Shown: piece after piece, positions 46,045-54,551 of the stretch
Numbering within the stretch: position 1 is the first letter of the stretch
Layout of the letters: every line of letters starts with the position of its first letter
Assembly: GCF_000757485.1 (NCBI RefSeq)
Contig: NZ_JPYO01000042.1
Location: forward strand, 1,120,296 to 1,184,295
Origin: Achromobacter sp. RTa
GTDB taxonomy: Bacteria; Pseudomonadota; Gammaproteobacteria; Burkholderiales; Burkholderiaceae_B
Direction of reading: 5' to 3'
Length of the DNA stretch: 64,000 nt
The notes under the pieces: generated by a model
Told to the model about the DNA's origin: nothing
What the model saw: the letters and a program-made list of their open reading frames with translations, nothing else
Database searches by the model: none
Made by a program: the position numbers and the translations under genes

Positions 46045-46638
46045 ATGGATATGACCTCTCGTATGACGTCGCACTTTCGCGATGCCATGGCAGCGCATGA
46101 ACAAAGCATGAACGTGCTGGCCGAGCCGCTGGCGATAGCGGTGGACGTGCTGTTCGGCGCCCTGGCGAACAATGGCAAGATTCTGGCTTGCGGGAACGGC
46201 GGCTCGGCCGCCGACGCACAGCATTTCATCGCCGAACTGGTGGGCCGCTTCGAGCGCGAACGCCTGCCCCTGGCCGGCATCGCGCTCAATACCGATACTT
46301 CCATCCTCACCGCCGTCGGCAACGATTACGGCTTCGACGAGGTCTTCGAGCGCCAGGTCAACGCCTTCGGCCAGGCCGGCGACGTACTGGTGGCCATCTC
46401 CACCAGCGGCAACTCCCCAAACGTGGTGCGCGCCATGGAAGCCGCCAGCGCCCGCGAAATGCACGTGCTTGCCCTGACCGGCAAGGGCGGCGGCGTCATG
46501 GGGGAACTCATTACGCCCATGGACGTCCATCTATGTGTTCCCAGCGATCGCACGATGCGCATCCAGGAAGTCCATATTCTGCTGCTGCACGCTCTGTGCG
46601 ACGGCATTGACGCTCTTCTGCTTGGAGACACCGAATGA
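46045..46638 (+). CDS. diaA: DiaA-like SIS-domain protein (DnaA-initiator-associating)
   Basis: A 197-residue SIS protein: GNGGSAADAQHFIAELVGRFERERLPL, LNTDTSILTAVGNDYGFDEVF, STSGNSPNVVRAMEAA. The family includes GmhA (phosphoheptose isomerase) and DiaA. Position between yraN and dolP argues for DiaA, which helps DnaA assemble at oriC, but a heptose isomerase role cannot be excluded from sequence. GATAAT lies 8 bases before the ATG and no Shine-Dalgarno is seen. Its stop overlaps the dolP start. Confidence 0.88.
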   Translation: MDMTSRMTSHFRDAMAAHEQSMNVLAEPLAIAVDVLFGALANNGKILACGNGGSAADAQHFIAELVGRFERERLPLAGIALNTDTSILTAVGNDYGFDEVFERQVNAFGQAGDVLVAISTSGNSPNVVRAMEAASAREMHVLALTGKGGGVMGELITPMDVHLCVPSDRTMRIQEVHILLLHALCDGIDALLLGDTE

Positions 46639-47372
46639 TTTCTGACGTCCGCACCGCAGTCCGTCCTCTGATGCTCGCCGCGGCGCTGTCCACCGCCGCG
46701 CTGTCGCTGTCGGCCTGCGCGCCGTTGATCGTGGGCGGCGCCGCCGCCACCACGGCCGTCGTCGTGACGGACCGCCGGACTTCAGGCATCCAGCTCGAAG
46801 ACCAGAACATGGCGTTCAAGGCGCAGAGCCAGATCTCGCAGAAGCTGGGCGACACCGCCCGCGTCAATGCCATGGCCTACAGCGGCCACCTGCTGCTGAC
46901 CGGCGACGTGCCCACCGAAGAGGCCAAGAGCCAGGCAACGGCGATCGCCCAGGGCGTGGAAAACGTCAAGCAGGTCACCAACCAGCTGACGGTGGGCCCC
47001 ATCGCCTCGTTCGGCGTGCGCTCCAACGACACCTGGCTGACCTCCAAGGTCAAGACCGCCCTGCTCAATACCAAGTACGTGCCTTCCGGCACCATCGCCG
47101 TCACGACCGACCACAGCGTCGTCTACCTCATGGGCAAGGTGACGCAGGCCGAAGGCGACTACGCCGCCAATGCCGCAGCCGATGTCGGCGGCGTGGCCAA
47201 GGTGGTTAAACTGTTCGAAACCATCAGCCGCGAGGAAGCGATCCGGCTGTCGAACAGCGGCTCCGAATCCAAAACCACGGAAACCAAAGCGCCCATCGAA
47301 AGCGGCGCCGGCGCGGCCAGCGATAGCTCTGGCGGCACGGGCGCCGGCGTAGAGGCCATGCCCATCAAATGA
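46635..47372 (+). CDS. dolP: Dual-BON lipoprotein DolP (YraP)
   Basis: A 245-residue outer-membrane lipoprotein with signal and lipobox LSAC at C28, then two BON domains (about 50-125 and 125-200): QISQKLGDTARVNAMAYSGHLLLTGDV and KTALLNTKYVPSGTIAVTTDHSVVYLMGKV. DolP binds anionic phospholipid at division sites and keeps the outer membrane intact. A serine/glycine-rich C-terminal tail of about 35 residues is longer than in E. coli. It overlaps both neighbours by 4 bases. Confidence 0.94.
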   Translation: MISDVRTAVRPLMLAAALSTAALSLSACAPLIVGGAAATTAVVVTDRRTSGIQLEDQNMAFKAQSQISQKLGDTARVNAMAYSGHLLLTGDVPTEEAKSQATAIAQGVENVKQVTNQLTVGPIASFGVRSNDTWLTSKVKTALLNTKYVPSGTIAVTTDHSVVYLMGKVTQAEGDYAANAAADVGGVAKVVKLFETISREEAIRLSNSGSESKTTETKAPIESGAGAASDSSGGTGAGVEAMPIK

Positions 47373-47860
47373 AAAAAGCCATCGTAGCGCTTGCCGTCCT
47401 GGTGGCGGTCGGCATCGGCGCCTGGTTCGTCCTGCGCCCCGCGCAGACCGCTCCCGACGTCACTTTCACCACCCTGGAAGGCAAGACCTTCTCCATGCAG
47501 GATCTGCGCGGCAAGGTCGTGCTGGTCAAGTTCTGGGCGACCAGCTGCGTGACCTGTGTGAAGCAGATGCCGGAAACCATCGCGGCCTACAAGGAATACG
47601 CCGGCAAGGGCTACGAGGCGGTCGCGGTCGCCATGGACTACGACCCGCCCAACTTCGTGCTGAATTTCGCCGAAACGCGCAAGCTGCCGTTTCCGGTGGC
47701 GCTGGACACCAAGGGCGACATCGCCCGCGCCTTCGGCGACATCCGCCTGACGCCCACGGCCTTCCTGATCGACAAGAAGGGCAACATCATCAAGCGCTAC
47801 CTGGGCGAATACGACGTCGCCGAATTCCACGCCACGGTGGAGAAGGCGCTGGCAAGCTAG
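47369..47860 (+). CDS. TlpA/ResA-like membrane-anchored thioredoxin-fold protein
   Basis: A 163-residue protein with one N-terminal helix (AIVALAVLVAVGIGAWFVL) and a thioredoxin-like domain (APDVTFTTLEGKTFSMQDLRGKVVLVKFWATSC). The redox pair is C60-x-x-C63 in FWATSCVTC. The residue before the first cysteine is serine, where the family usually has tryptophan (WCxxC). It would act in the periplasm on disulfides, perhaps in cytochrome maturation. It ends before a palindrome cluster and is the last gene of the yraN-diaA-dolP run. Confidence 0.9.
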   Translation: MKKAIVALAVLVAVGIGAWFVLRPAQTAPDVTFTTLEGKTFSMQDLRGKVVLVKFWATSCVTCVKQMPETIAAYKEYAGKGYEAVAVAMDYDPPNFVLNFAETRKLPFPVALDTKGDIARAFGDIRLTPTAFLIDKKGNIIKRYLGEYDVAEFHATVEKALAS

Positions 47861-47869
47861 ATCTTCCGC

Positions 47870-48058
47870 GTGTCTGACACCCGTTACGAAATGGCCACCA
47901 AGCTGAAGCAGGCCTTCCCGGGTGTCTGACACCGGCCGTATCTAAACGAACAACCGTCTGAATTCAGCCGGTGTCTGACACCCGGGAACACCGTACCGAA
48001 TTCGTCAGATTGTCCCGTAAGGGTGTCAGACACACGGAAGGTAGGGCTTGTCAGACAC
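47870..48058. repeat. Cluster of four GTGTCWGACACC palindromes plus one degenerate copy
   Basis: Copies start at 47870, 47922, 47971 and 48023, with a degenerate copy around 48049-48058. Offsets are 52, 49 and 52 bases. The flanks after the first are CCGTTACGAAATGGCC and before the second CCCGG, close to the 8608 array. The cluster fills the gap between the convergent thioredoxin-like and MetQ-like genes. Confidence 0.88.
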
Positions 48059-48067
48059 TCGGAAGGT

Positions 48068-48856
48068 TTAGAACGCCGGAACCACCGCCCCTTTGTACTT
48101 TTCCTGGATGAACTTCTTCACTTCGGGCGTGTGCAGGGCATTGACGAGTTTCTTGATGCCCGGCGCGTCCTTGTTGTCCTCGCGGGTCACCAGGATGTTG
48201 GCGTAGGGCGAATCCGAACCCTCGATGAACAGCGCGTCCTTGGTCGGCACCAGCCCGGCTTCCAGCGCGTAGTTGGTGTTGATCAGCGCCAGGTCCACGT
48301 CGTCCAGCGAACGCGGCAGCATGGCGGCTTCCAGTTCGCGGAACTTCAGTTTCTTGGGATTCTCGACCACGTCCGCGGCGGTCGCGAGGATGTTGGACGG
48401 ATCCTTCAGCTTGATCAAGCCCTGTTTCTGCAGCAGCACGAGCGCGCGGCCGCCATTGGACGGATCGTTCGGAATGGCGACGCTTGCGCCTTCCTTGAGT
48501 TCGGACAGGCTCTTGATCTTCTTGGAGTAGCCCCCGAACGGCTCGACGTGCACCAGGGCCACCGGCACCAGGTTCGCCTTGCGGTCCTTGTTGAAGGAGT
48601 CCAGGTACGGCTTGTGCTGGAAGAAGTTGGCGTCCAGCTGCTTGTCGGCCAGCTGCAGGTTCGGCTGCACGTAATCGCTGAACACCTTGATATCGAGCTC
48701 CACGCCTTCCTTGGCGAGCTGCGGCTTCACCACTTCCAGGATCTCGGCGTGCGGGACCTGGGTGGCGCCCACCACCACTTTTTCGGCATGGGCGGCGTTG
48801 GCAGCCACCAGGAAGGCCGACGCCACCAGGGCGGAGCGGACAAGATTCAAACGCAT
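48068..48856 (-). CDS. MetQ/NlpA-family methionine-binding-like protein
   Basis: A 262-residue solute-binding protein with a signal peptide ending NAAHA before EKVVVG. It contains VKPQLAKEGVELDIKVFSDYVQPNLQLADKQLDANFFQHKPYL and VAIPNDPSNGGRALVLLQ, typical of the MetQ family. There is no lipobox cysteine, unlike classical MetQ lipoproteins, so it may be a soluble periplasmic protein. No metN or metI gene adjoins. The ATG at 48856 follows an AAGAGG site. A terminator-like hairpin lies between this site and any upstream promoter. Confidence 0.9.
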   Translation of the reverse strand: MRLNLVRSALVASAFLVAANAAHAEKVVVGATQVPHAEILEVVKPQLAKEGVELDIKVFSDYVQPNLQLADKQLDANFFQHKPYLDSFNKDRKANLVPVALVHVEPFGGYSKKIKSLSELKEGASVAIPNDPSNGGRALVLLQKQGLIKLKDPSNILATAADVVENPKKLKFRELEAAMLPRSLDDVDLALINTNYALEAGLVPTKDALFIEGSDSPYANILVTREDNKDAPGIKKLVNALHTPEVKKFIQEKYKGAVVPAF

Positions 48857-48877
48857 GTGTTGCCTCTTATATGGGTT

Positions 48878-48905
48878 AAAAATTGGGGACGAGCGTCCAG
48901 CCAAT
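48878..48905 (-). terminator. Terminator-like hairpin in the metQ-type leader
   Basis: On the minus strand the stem ATTGG-(CT)-GGAC / GTCC-CCAAT (with a 2-base bulge and a GCTC loop) is followed directly by TTTTT, 21 bases before the MetQ-type ATG. It sits between the upstream region and the gene's own ribosome site, so it could attenuate transcription into the gene. No co-directional gene lies upstream for it to terminate. Confidence 0.6.
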
Positions 48906-48974
48906 GCGGCCTTGCCCCCTTTTGCGGGGCCCGCCGTTGTGAAAACGCCCCCAATTTACCTGAATGCCGGTTAC

Positions 48975-49069
48975 TTGTCGGGCATATGAACATGGGTTTA
49001 AAGCATAAGAAACCTGTGGGTACTACAATCCGTCGTATGCTTGCGCTACCGCGTTCAGAACGCGTTTTT
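48975..49069 (+). ncRNA. Possible short RNA or attenuated leader before argB
   Basis: TTGTCG (48975-48980) and TTTAAA (48997-49002), 16 bases apart, form a weak promoter pair. Forty-eight bases later a perfect hairpin CGCGTT-CAG-AACGCG (49050-49064) ends in TTTTT (49065-49069). The whole lies on the plus strand, 52 bases before argB, with no upstream plus-strand gene. It could be a small RNA gene or an argB attenuator. Low confidence. Confidence 0.35.
49050..49069 (+). terminator. Intrinsic terminator upstream of argB
   Basis: A 6-bp perfect stem CGCGTT / AACGCG with a CAG loop and a following TTTTT run. It lies 53 bases upstream of argB, on the same strand, in a divergent intergenic region. 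Confidence 0.75.
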
Positions 49070-49088
49070 GTGCAGGCATTTTTTCTAA

Positions 49089-50024
<936 letters not shown>

Positions 50025-50027
50025 TGT

Positions 50028-50110
50028 CCCCCCCCGTAGCGCTGCGCACTTCCCCCCCGAGGGGGCGCCGCTGCGGACCGGCGGAGCCGGATCCGCGCGG
50101 CCCTGATTGG
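50028..50110. repeat. GC-rich intergenic repeat after argB
   Basis: The segment runs CCCCCCCGTAGCGCTGCGCAC, then CCCCCCCGAGGGGGCGCC, then GCGGACCGGCGGAGCCGG. It resembles the def-fmt spacer (reverse orientation) and shares the CCCCCCGAGGGGG core with the gatA-gatB repeat. It lies between argB and a same-strand phosphatase gene. Confidence 0.65.
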
Positions 50111-50214
50111 GGCGGCCTTGCCACATTGGGGCGCTTTGCCTGCCTTGCCGCATTGCCGGTTGGGATCTCTTCGATCGGTCCATCGGGGATGGCGCGCGGC
50201 GCCATGGGCAACTG

Positions 50215-50961
50215 ATGAAGGCCCATCGCCAATTGCTGCGGCCCGCGGTGCGGCTGCGGCGCTCCCGGCGGACGACCGAAGGCGCTTCCGAGCGCCTGTG
50301 GCTGTTCGACCTGGACAACACGCTGCACGATACCTCGTACGCCATCTTCCCGAAGATCGACCATGGCATGACCATGGCCGTGGCCGAGGCCCTGGACGTG
50401 GACATCGACACCGCCAACCGCGTGCGCTCGATGTACTGGAAACGCTACGGCGCCACCATGATAGGCATGGTCAGGCACCATGGCGTGGACGCCCACGACT
50501 TCCTGCACCGCAGCCATGACTTCGACGTCGATTCCCTCGTGCGCGCGGAAAAGGCGCTTGCCTACAAGCTGCGGCGGCTGCCCGGCCGCAAGGTGCTGCT
50601 GACCAACGCTCCGCTGCATTACGCCCGCGCCGTGCTGTCCCGCCTGGGCATCCTGAACCAGTTCCACAGCCTGTGGGCGATCGAGCACATGCGCCTGCAC
50701 GGCGAGTTCCGGCCCAAGCCCTCGCCCGCCCTGCTACGCTACGTGCTGGCGCGCGAGGGGGTCCCGGCGCACCGCGCGGTCCTGGTGGAAGACACCCTGG
50801 CGAACCTGCGCGGGGCGCGCCGGGTGGGCCTGCGCACCGTCCACGTATATCACCCCGGCACGCCTTTCGCCCGGGGCCGGTCGCAGCGTCCGGCCTACGT
50901 CGACTTGCGGGTAAACTCCGTCAGTGATTTGCTGTTACGCCGACGCCCCTTGCGGGGATAG
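50215..50961 (+). CDS. HAD pyrimidine 5'-nucleotidase-like protein
   Basis: A 248-residue HAD protein: motif I LFDLDNTLHDT near residue 30, cap domain, motif II LLTNAP, and motif IV VEDTLANLRGARRVGL. The pattern matches the SDT1/YjjG-type pyrimidine 5'-nucleotidases. The start at 50215 (MKAHRQLLRPAV) is weakly supported; the frame is open further upstream into the repeat. It lies between argB and slmA, a common neighbour order in these bacteria. Confidence 0.88.
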   Translation: MKAHRQLLRPAVRLRRSRRTTEGASERLWLFDLDNTLHDTSYAIFPKIDHGMTMAVAEALDVDIDTANRVRSMYWKRYGATMIGMVRHHGVDAHDFLHRSHDFDVDSLVRAEKALAYKLRRLPGRKVLLTNAPLHYARAVLSRLGILNQFHSLWAIEHMRLHGEFRPKPSPALLRYVLAREGVPAHRAVLVEDTLANLRGARRVGLRTVHVYHPGTPFARGRSQRPAYVDLRVNSVSDLLLRRRPLRG

Positions 50962-51015
50962 CGGCGCGCTCCTCCTCCCCTTCACCGTCAAGCCTGCGCG
51001 AGAGCAGACACTTCC

Positions 51016-51591
51016 ATGGCGAGCAAACCCGGCGAGCGCAAGACCCAAATTCTGCAGACCCTGGCCGAGATGCTGGAGCAGCCGCACGCGTCCCGGATCA
51101 CCACGGCCGCCCTCGCCGCGCGCCTGGAGGTCTCGGAAGCCGCGCTTTACCGGCATTTCGCCAGCAAGGCGCAGATGTTCGAGGGGCTGATCGAATTCAT
51201 CGAAACCAGCATCTTCACGCTGGTGAACCAGATCGCCACCGCCGAACCCTACGGCCTGGCCCAGGCCCACCAGACGGTGTCCATGCTGCTGACCTTCTCG
51301 GAACGCAATAGGGGCATGACGCGGGTGCTGACCGGCGACGCCCTGGTAACGGAAGACAACCGCCTGCAGGAACGCATCAACCACATCAACGACCGCATCG
51401 AGGCGTCGCTGAAGCAATCGCTGCGCATCGCGATCACCGACGGCGGCCTGCCGCCAGAAGCCAATGTGGCCGCCCACGCCAGCCTGCTGACGCACCTGGT
51501 GCTGGGCCGCTGGCTGCGCTATGCCCAGAGCGGCTGGCGCGTGGCGCCCACGCTGCACCTGGACGAACAGCTGCGCCTGGCGCTGGGCTGA
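51016..51591 (+). CDS. slmA: Nucleoid occlusion factor SlmA
   Basis: A 191-residue TetR-fold protein. The helix-turn-helix is ITTAALAARLEVSEAALYRHFASKAQMFEGL (about residues 29-60), and the C-terminal dimer domain has NRGMTRVLTGDALVTEDNRLQERINHINDR, the SlmA hallmark. SlmA bound to chromosomal DNA blocks FtsZ over the nucleoid. The context argB-phosphatase-slmA is conserved. It is followed by a control region with DnaA-box-like repeats. Confidence 0.95.
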   Translation: MASKPGERKTQILQTLAEMLEQPHASRITTAALAARLEVSEAALYRHFASKAQMFEGLIEFIETSIFTLVNQIATAEPYGLAQAHQTVSMLLTFSERNRGMTRVLTGDALVTEDNRLQERINHINDRIEASLKQSLRIAITDGGLPPEANVAAHASLLTHLVLGRWLRYAQSGWRVAPTLHLDEQLRLALG

Positions 51592-51637
51592 GCGGCTTGC
51601 CGCCGGCGGGGGCCGACGAGCATAATGCCCACGGCAG

Positions 51638-51696
51638 GTTTTCCACAAGCGCCAACTTCGATTTGCTTGATCTGCATCAATACGGGTTTTCCACAA
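51638..51696. promoter_or_regulatory. FNR-type box between two DnaA-box-like repeats
   Basis: TTGATCTGCATCAA at 51667-51680 fits the FNR/Anr consensus TTGAT-N4-ATCAA exactly. It is flanked by two identical 12-mers, GGTTTTCCACAA, at 51638-51649 and 51685-51696, each containing TTTTCCACA, which fits the relaxed DnaA box TTWTNCACA. The site lies about 108 bases before the dicarboxylate transporter ATG. A -10-like GATCAT is at 51706-51711. Confidence 0.7.
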
Positions 51697-51788
51697 TGCC
51701 GTCACGATCATCCTGTAGCGTCGACATGCCGAATTGGTAAATCCCGTGCTCGCGGGGCGGTGTGTCGTCAGTTTGACCTCAACCGGAG

Positions 51789-53288
51789 ATGGATATGACC
51801 GCGCAAGCCGCCGTTCCTGCCTCGCAAGCCCCAAAGAAAACCAAAATTCCCATCGGACTGGTCGCCGGCATCGTCGTGATGATCGGCGTGCTGATGCTGC
51901 CCCTGCCGGCCGACCTGCCCGTCGCCGGCCACCGCATGCTCGCCATTCTCGCGTTCGCCGTGGTGGTCTGGATTACCGAAGCCGTGTCCTACGAAGCCAG
52001 CGCGATCATGATCACGACGCTGATGGCCTTCCTGCTGGGCACGGCTCCGACAATCAAAGACCCGCAGGTGCTCTACGGCACCTCGGCCGCGATCAGCATG
52101 GCGCTGACCGGCTTCTCGAATTCGGCGCTGGCGCTCGTCACGGGCGCCTTGTTCATTGCGGCGGCGATGACGTTCACCGGGCTGGACCGGCGCATCGCGC
52201 TGGTGACCCTGTCCAAGGTGGGCACGAGCACCCGCCGCATCCTGATCGGATGCATCGCCGTGACCATCGTGCTGAGCCTGGTCGTGCCCAGCGCCACCGC
52301 GCGCAGCGCAGCCGTGGTGCCCATCATGATGGGCGTGATCGCGGCCTTCGGCGTGGACAAGCGCTCGAACATCGCCGCCGGCATCATGATCATCGTGGCG
52401 CAGGCCACCAGCATCTGGAACGTCGGCATCCAGACCGCCGCCGCGCAGAACCTGCTGACGGTCGGCTTCATGGAAAAGATGCTGGGCGAACGGGTGGCGT
52501 GGTCGGACTGGCTGATCGCCGGCGCCCCCTGGTCGCTGATCATGTCGGCGGTGCTGATCGTCATCGTGCTCAAGCTGCTGCCGCCGGAAAGCGACAGCAT
52601 CGCGGGAGGCAAGGAGGCCGTCGAGAAGTCCCTGCTTGAACTGGGCCCCATGACCGGCGCGCAGAAGCGCCTGATGGCCGTGTCGGTCATGCTGCTGCTG
52701 TTCTGGTCGACCGAGGGCAAGCTCCATCGGTTCGACACCACCTCGACCACCTACTTCGGCCTGGTCCTCCTGCTGCTGCCGCGCTTTGGCGTAATGACCT
52801 GGAAAGACGTGCAGTCGCGCATTCCATGGGGCACCGTGATCGTGTTCGGCGTCGGCATCAGCCTGGGCACCGCCCTGCTGACGACGCAGGCCGGCCAATG
52901 GCTGGGCAACCAGGTCGTGGCGCACACCGGCCTGGACCACCTTGGGCCGCTGGCCATCTTCGCGATCCTCGCCGCCTTCCTCATCATCATCCACCTGGGT
53001 TTCGCCAGCGCGACCGCGCTTACCTCCGCCATGTTGCCGATCCTGATCTCGGTGCTGGCCACGCTGCCAGGCGACTTCAGCCGCCTGGGCATGACCATGC
53101 TGCTGGGCTTCGTGGTCAGCTACGGCTTCATCCTGCCGATCAACGCGCCGCAGAACATGGTGTGCCTGGGCACGGAAACCTTCAACGCCAAGCAGTTCGC
53201 CAAGGTCGGCATCCTGGTCACCATCATCGGCTACGCGCTGATGATCCTGATGGGTATGACCTACTGGCGCTGGCTGGGTTGGCTGTAA
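51789..53288 (+). CDS. DASS-family (SLC13) anion:sodium symporter
   Basis: A 499-residue inner-membrane transporter with about 12 helices, LALVTGALFIAAAMTFTGLDRRIAL, AVVPIMMGVIAAFGV, PWGTVIVFGVGISLGTALLTTQ and LPINAPQNMVCLGTETF. The SNS and NAPQN segments match the substrate and sodium sites of the SLC13 family, which moves C4-dicarboxylates, sulfate or related anions. A perfect FNR-type site lies upstream. An Ldh-family dehydrogenase gene follows after 12 bases, suggesting an operon. Confidence 0.93.
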   Translation: MDMTAQAAVPASQAPKKTKIPIGLVAGIVVMIGVLMLPLPADLPVAGHRMLAILAFAVVVWITEAVSYEASAIMITTLMAFLLGTAPTIKDPQVLYGTSAAISMALTGFSNSALALVTGALFIAAAMTFTGLDRRIALVTLSKVGTSTRRILIGCIAVTIVLSLVVPSATARSAAVVPIMMGVIAAFGVDKRSNIAAGIMIIVAQATSIWNVGIQTAAAQNLLTVGFMEKMLGERVAWSDWLIAGAPWSLIMSAVLIVIVLKLLPPESDSIAGGKEAVEKSLLELGPMTGAQKRLMAVSVMLLLFWSTEGKLHRFDTTSTTYFGLVLLLLPRFGVMTWKDVQSRIPWGTVIVFGVGISLGTALLTTQAGQWLGNQVVAHTGLDHLGPLAIFAILAAFLIIIHLGFASATALTSAMLPILISVLATLPGDFSRLGMTMLLGFVVSYGFILPINAPQNMVCLGTETFNAKQFAKVGILVTIIGYALMILMGMTYWRWLGWL

Positions 53289-53300
53289 GGAGGACGGACG

Positions 53301-54350
53301 ATGAAACTATCGCTAGCCCAAGCCAACGAATACGGCCGCCTCGTGCTGATGGCCCAAGGCGTGCCCGAGGACATCGCCCGCGACGTGGCCGAGCACCTGG
53401 TGGAATCCGACCGAGTCGGCTATACCAGCCACGGCCTGTCCATCCTGACGAACTACAGGCGCGTGCTGTCCGAGGGCCTGGCCCGGCCGGACGGCCGGCC
53501 TGAACTGGTCAACGACCGCGGCGCGATGCTGGCCTACGACGGCCACCACGGGCTGGGCCAATACGTCGGCAAGGTGGTCATCGAGAAGGCCATCGAGCGC
53601 ACCCAGGAGCACGGCCAGTGCATCCTCACGCTGCGCCACAGCCACCACCTGGGCCGCATGGGCCATTTCGGGGAGATGGTGGCGGCCAAGGGCCTGATCC
53701 TGCTGGCCTTCACCAACGTGATCAACCGTTCGCCCACCGTCGCGCCCTTCGGCGGCGCGCAGGCTTGCCTCACGACGAACCCGCTGTGCTTCGCCGGCCC
53801 CCTGCCCGGCGGCCGCCCGCCCTTCATCGTGGACATGGCCACCAGCTCCATCGCCGTGAACAAGGCCCGGGTGCTGGCCGCCAAGGGCGAGGCTGCGCCC
53901 GCCGGCTCGCTGATCGATGCCCAGGGCAACCCGACCACCGACCCGAGCGCCCTTTTCACCGACCCGCCCGGCGCCCTGCTGCCGTTCGGCGGCCATAAGG
54001 GCTACGCGCTGGGCCTGGTGGCCGAACTGCTTGCCGGCGTGCTGTCGGGCGGCGGCACGATCCAGCCCGAACACCCCCGCATCGGCGTGGCGACGAACAA
54101 TATGTTCGCGCTGCTGCTGGATCCGCAGGTGGACTTCAATACGGACTGGCGGTCGATGGAGGTGGGCGCGTTCATCGACTACCTCCACGCCTGCAAGCCT
54201 CAGCCCGGCGTAGAGTCGGTGCAGTATCCCGGGGAATACGAAGCCCGGAACCGCGCGGTGAACGCGGATTCGGTGGAGTTCGATAGCCGGATCTGGGATG
54301 GATTGAAGGCGTTGGCCGTTGAGCTTGGAGTGCCGGAGGCGTTGCCGTAG
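53301..54350 (+). CDS. Ldh-family malate/L-lactate-type dehydrogenase (AllD/ComC-like)
   Basis: A 349-residue protein of the unusual NAD(P)-dependent Ldh2 family: LVLMAQGVPEDIARDVAEHLVESDRVGYTSHG near the start, LRHSHHLGRMGHFGE, VDMATSSIAVNKARV and FGGHKGYALGLVAELLAGVLSGGG. Members oxidise malate, lactate, sulfolactate or ureidoglycolate. The substrate here is not known; the transporter gene upstream suggests a carried dicarboxylate or hydroxy acid. A GGAGGAC site precedes the ATG. The 3' end is followed by a palindrome cluster. Confidence 0.92.
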   Translation: MKLSLAQANEYGRLVLMAQGVPEDIARDVAEHLVESDRVGYTSHGLSILTNYRRVLSEGLARPDGRPELVNDRGAMLAYDGHHGLGQYVGKVVIEKAIERTQEHGQCILTLRHSHHLGRMGHFGEMVAAKGLILLAFTNVINRSPTVAPFGGAQACLTTNPLCFAGPLPGGRPPFIVDMATSSIAVNKARVLAAKGEAAPAGSLIDAQGNPTTDPSALFTDPPGALLPFGGHKGYALGLVAELLAGVLSGGGTIQPEHPRIGVATNNMFALLLDPQVDFNTDWRSMEVGAFIDYLHACKPQPGVESVQYPGEYEARNRAVNADSVEFDSRIWDGLKALAVELGVPEALP

Positions 54351-54410
54351 GTCCTTTTGGCGGCGGTTTTTTGGTTCTTGAGACCGCCCGTCGCGGAGAA
54401 GGCCATGCCA

Positions 54411-54513
54411 GTGTCTGACACCCGTACGAGATGACATCACGGTTTGAAACAACGTTTCTGGGTGTCAGGCACCCCGAGGGAAGAGGCTGTTGCCGCGGTT
54501 GGTGTCAGACACC
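54411..54513. repeat. Cluster of three GTGTCWGACACC-type palindromes
   Basis: Copies at 54411, 54462 (GTGTCAGGCACC, one mismatch) and 54502. Offsets are 51 and 40 bases. The flank after the first, CCGTACGAGATG, is identical to that of the first copy in the 8608 array. The cluster lies between the convergent dehydrogenase and rodA genes. Confidence 0.85.
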
Positions 54514-54551
54514 TGGAACACATCCGTCAGCAAGCCGCCCGCCAACAAGCG

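Noticed and set aside
54362..54388. Hairpin GGCGGT/ACCGCC after the dehydrogenase as terminator
   Set aside because: The loop is 15 bases and the T run is inside the loop, so it does not resemble an intrinsic terminator.
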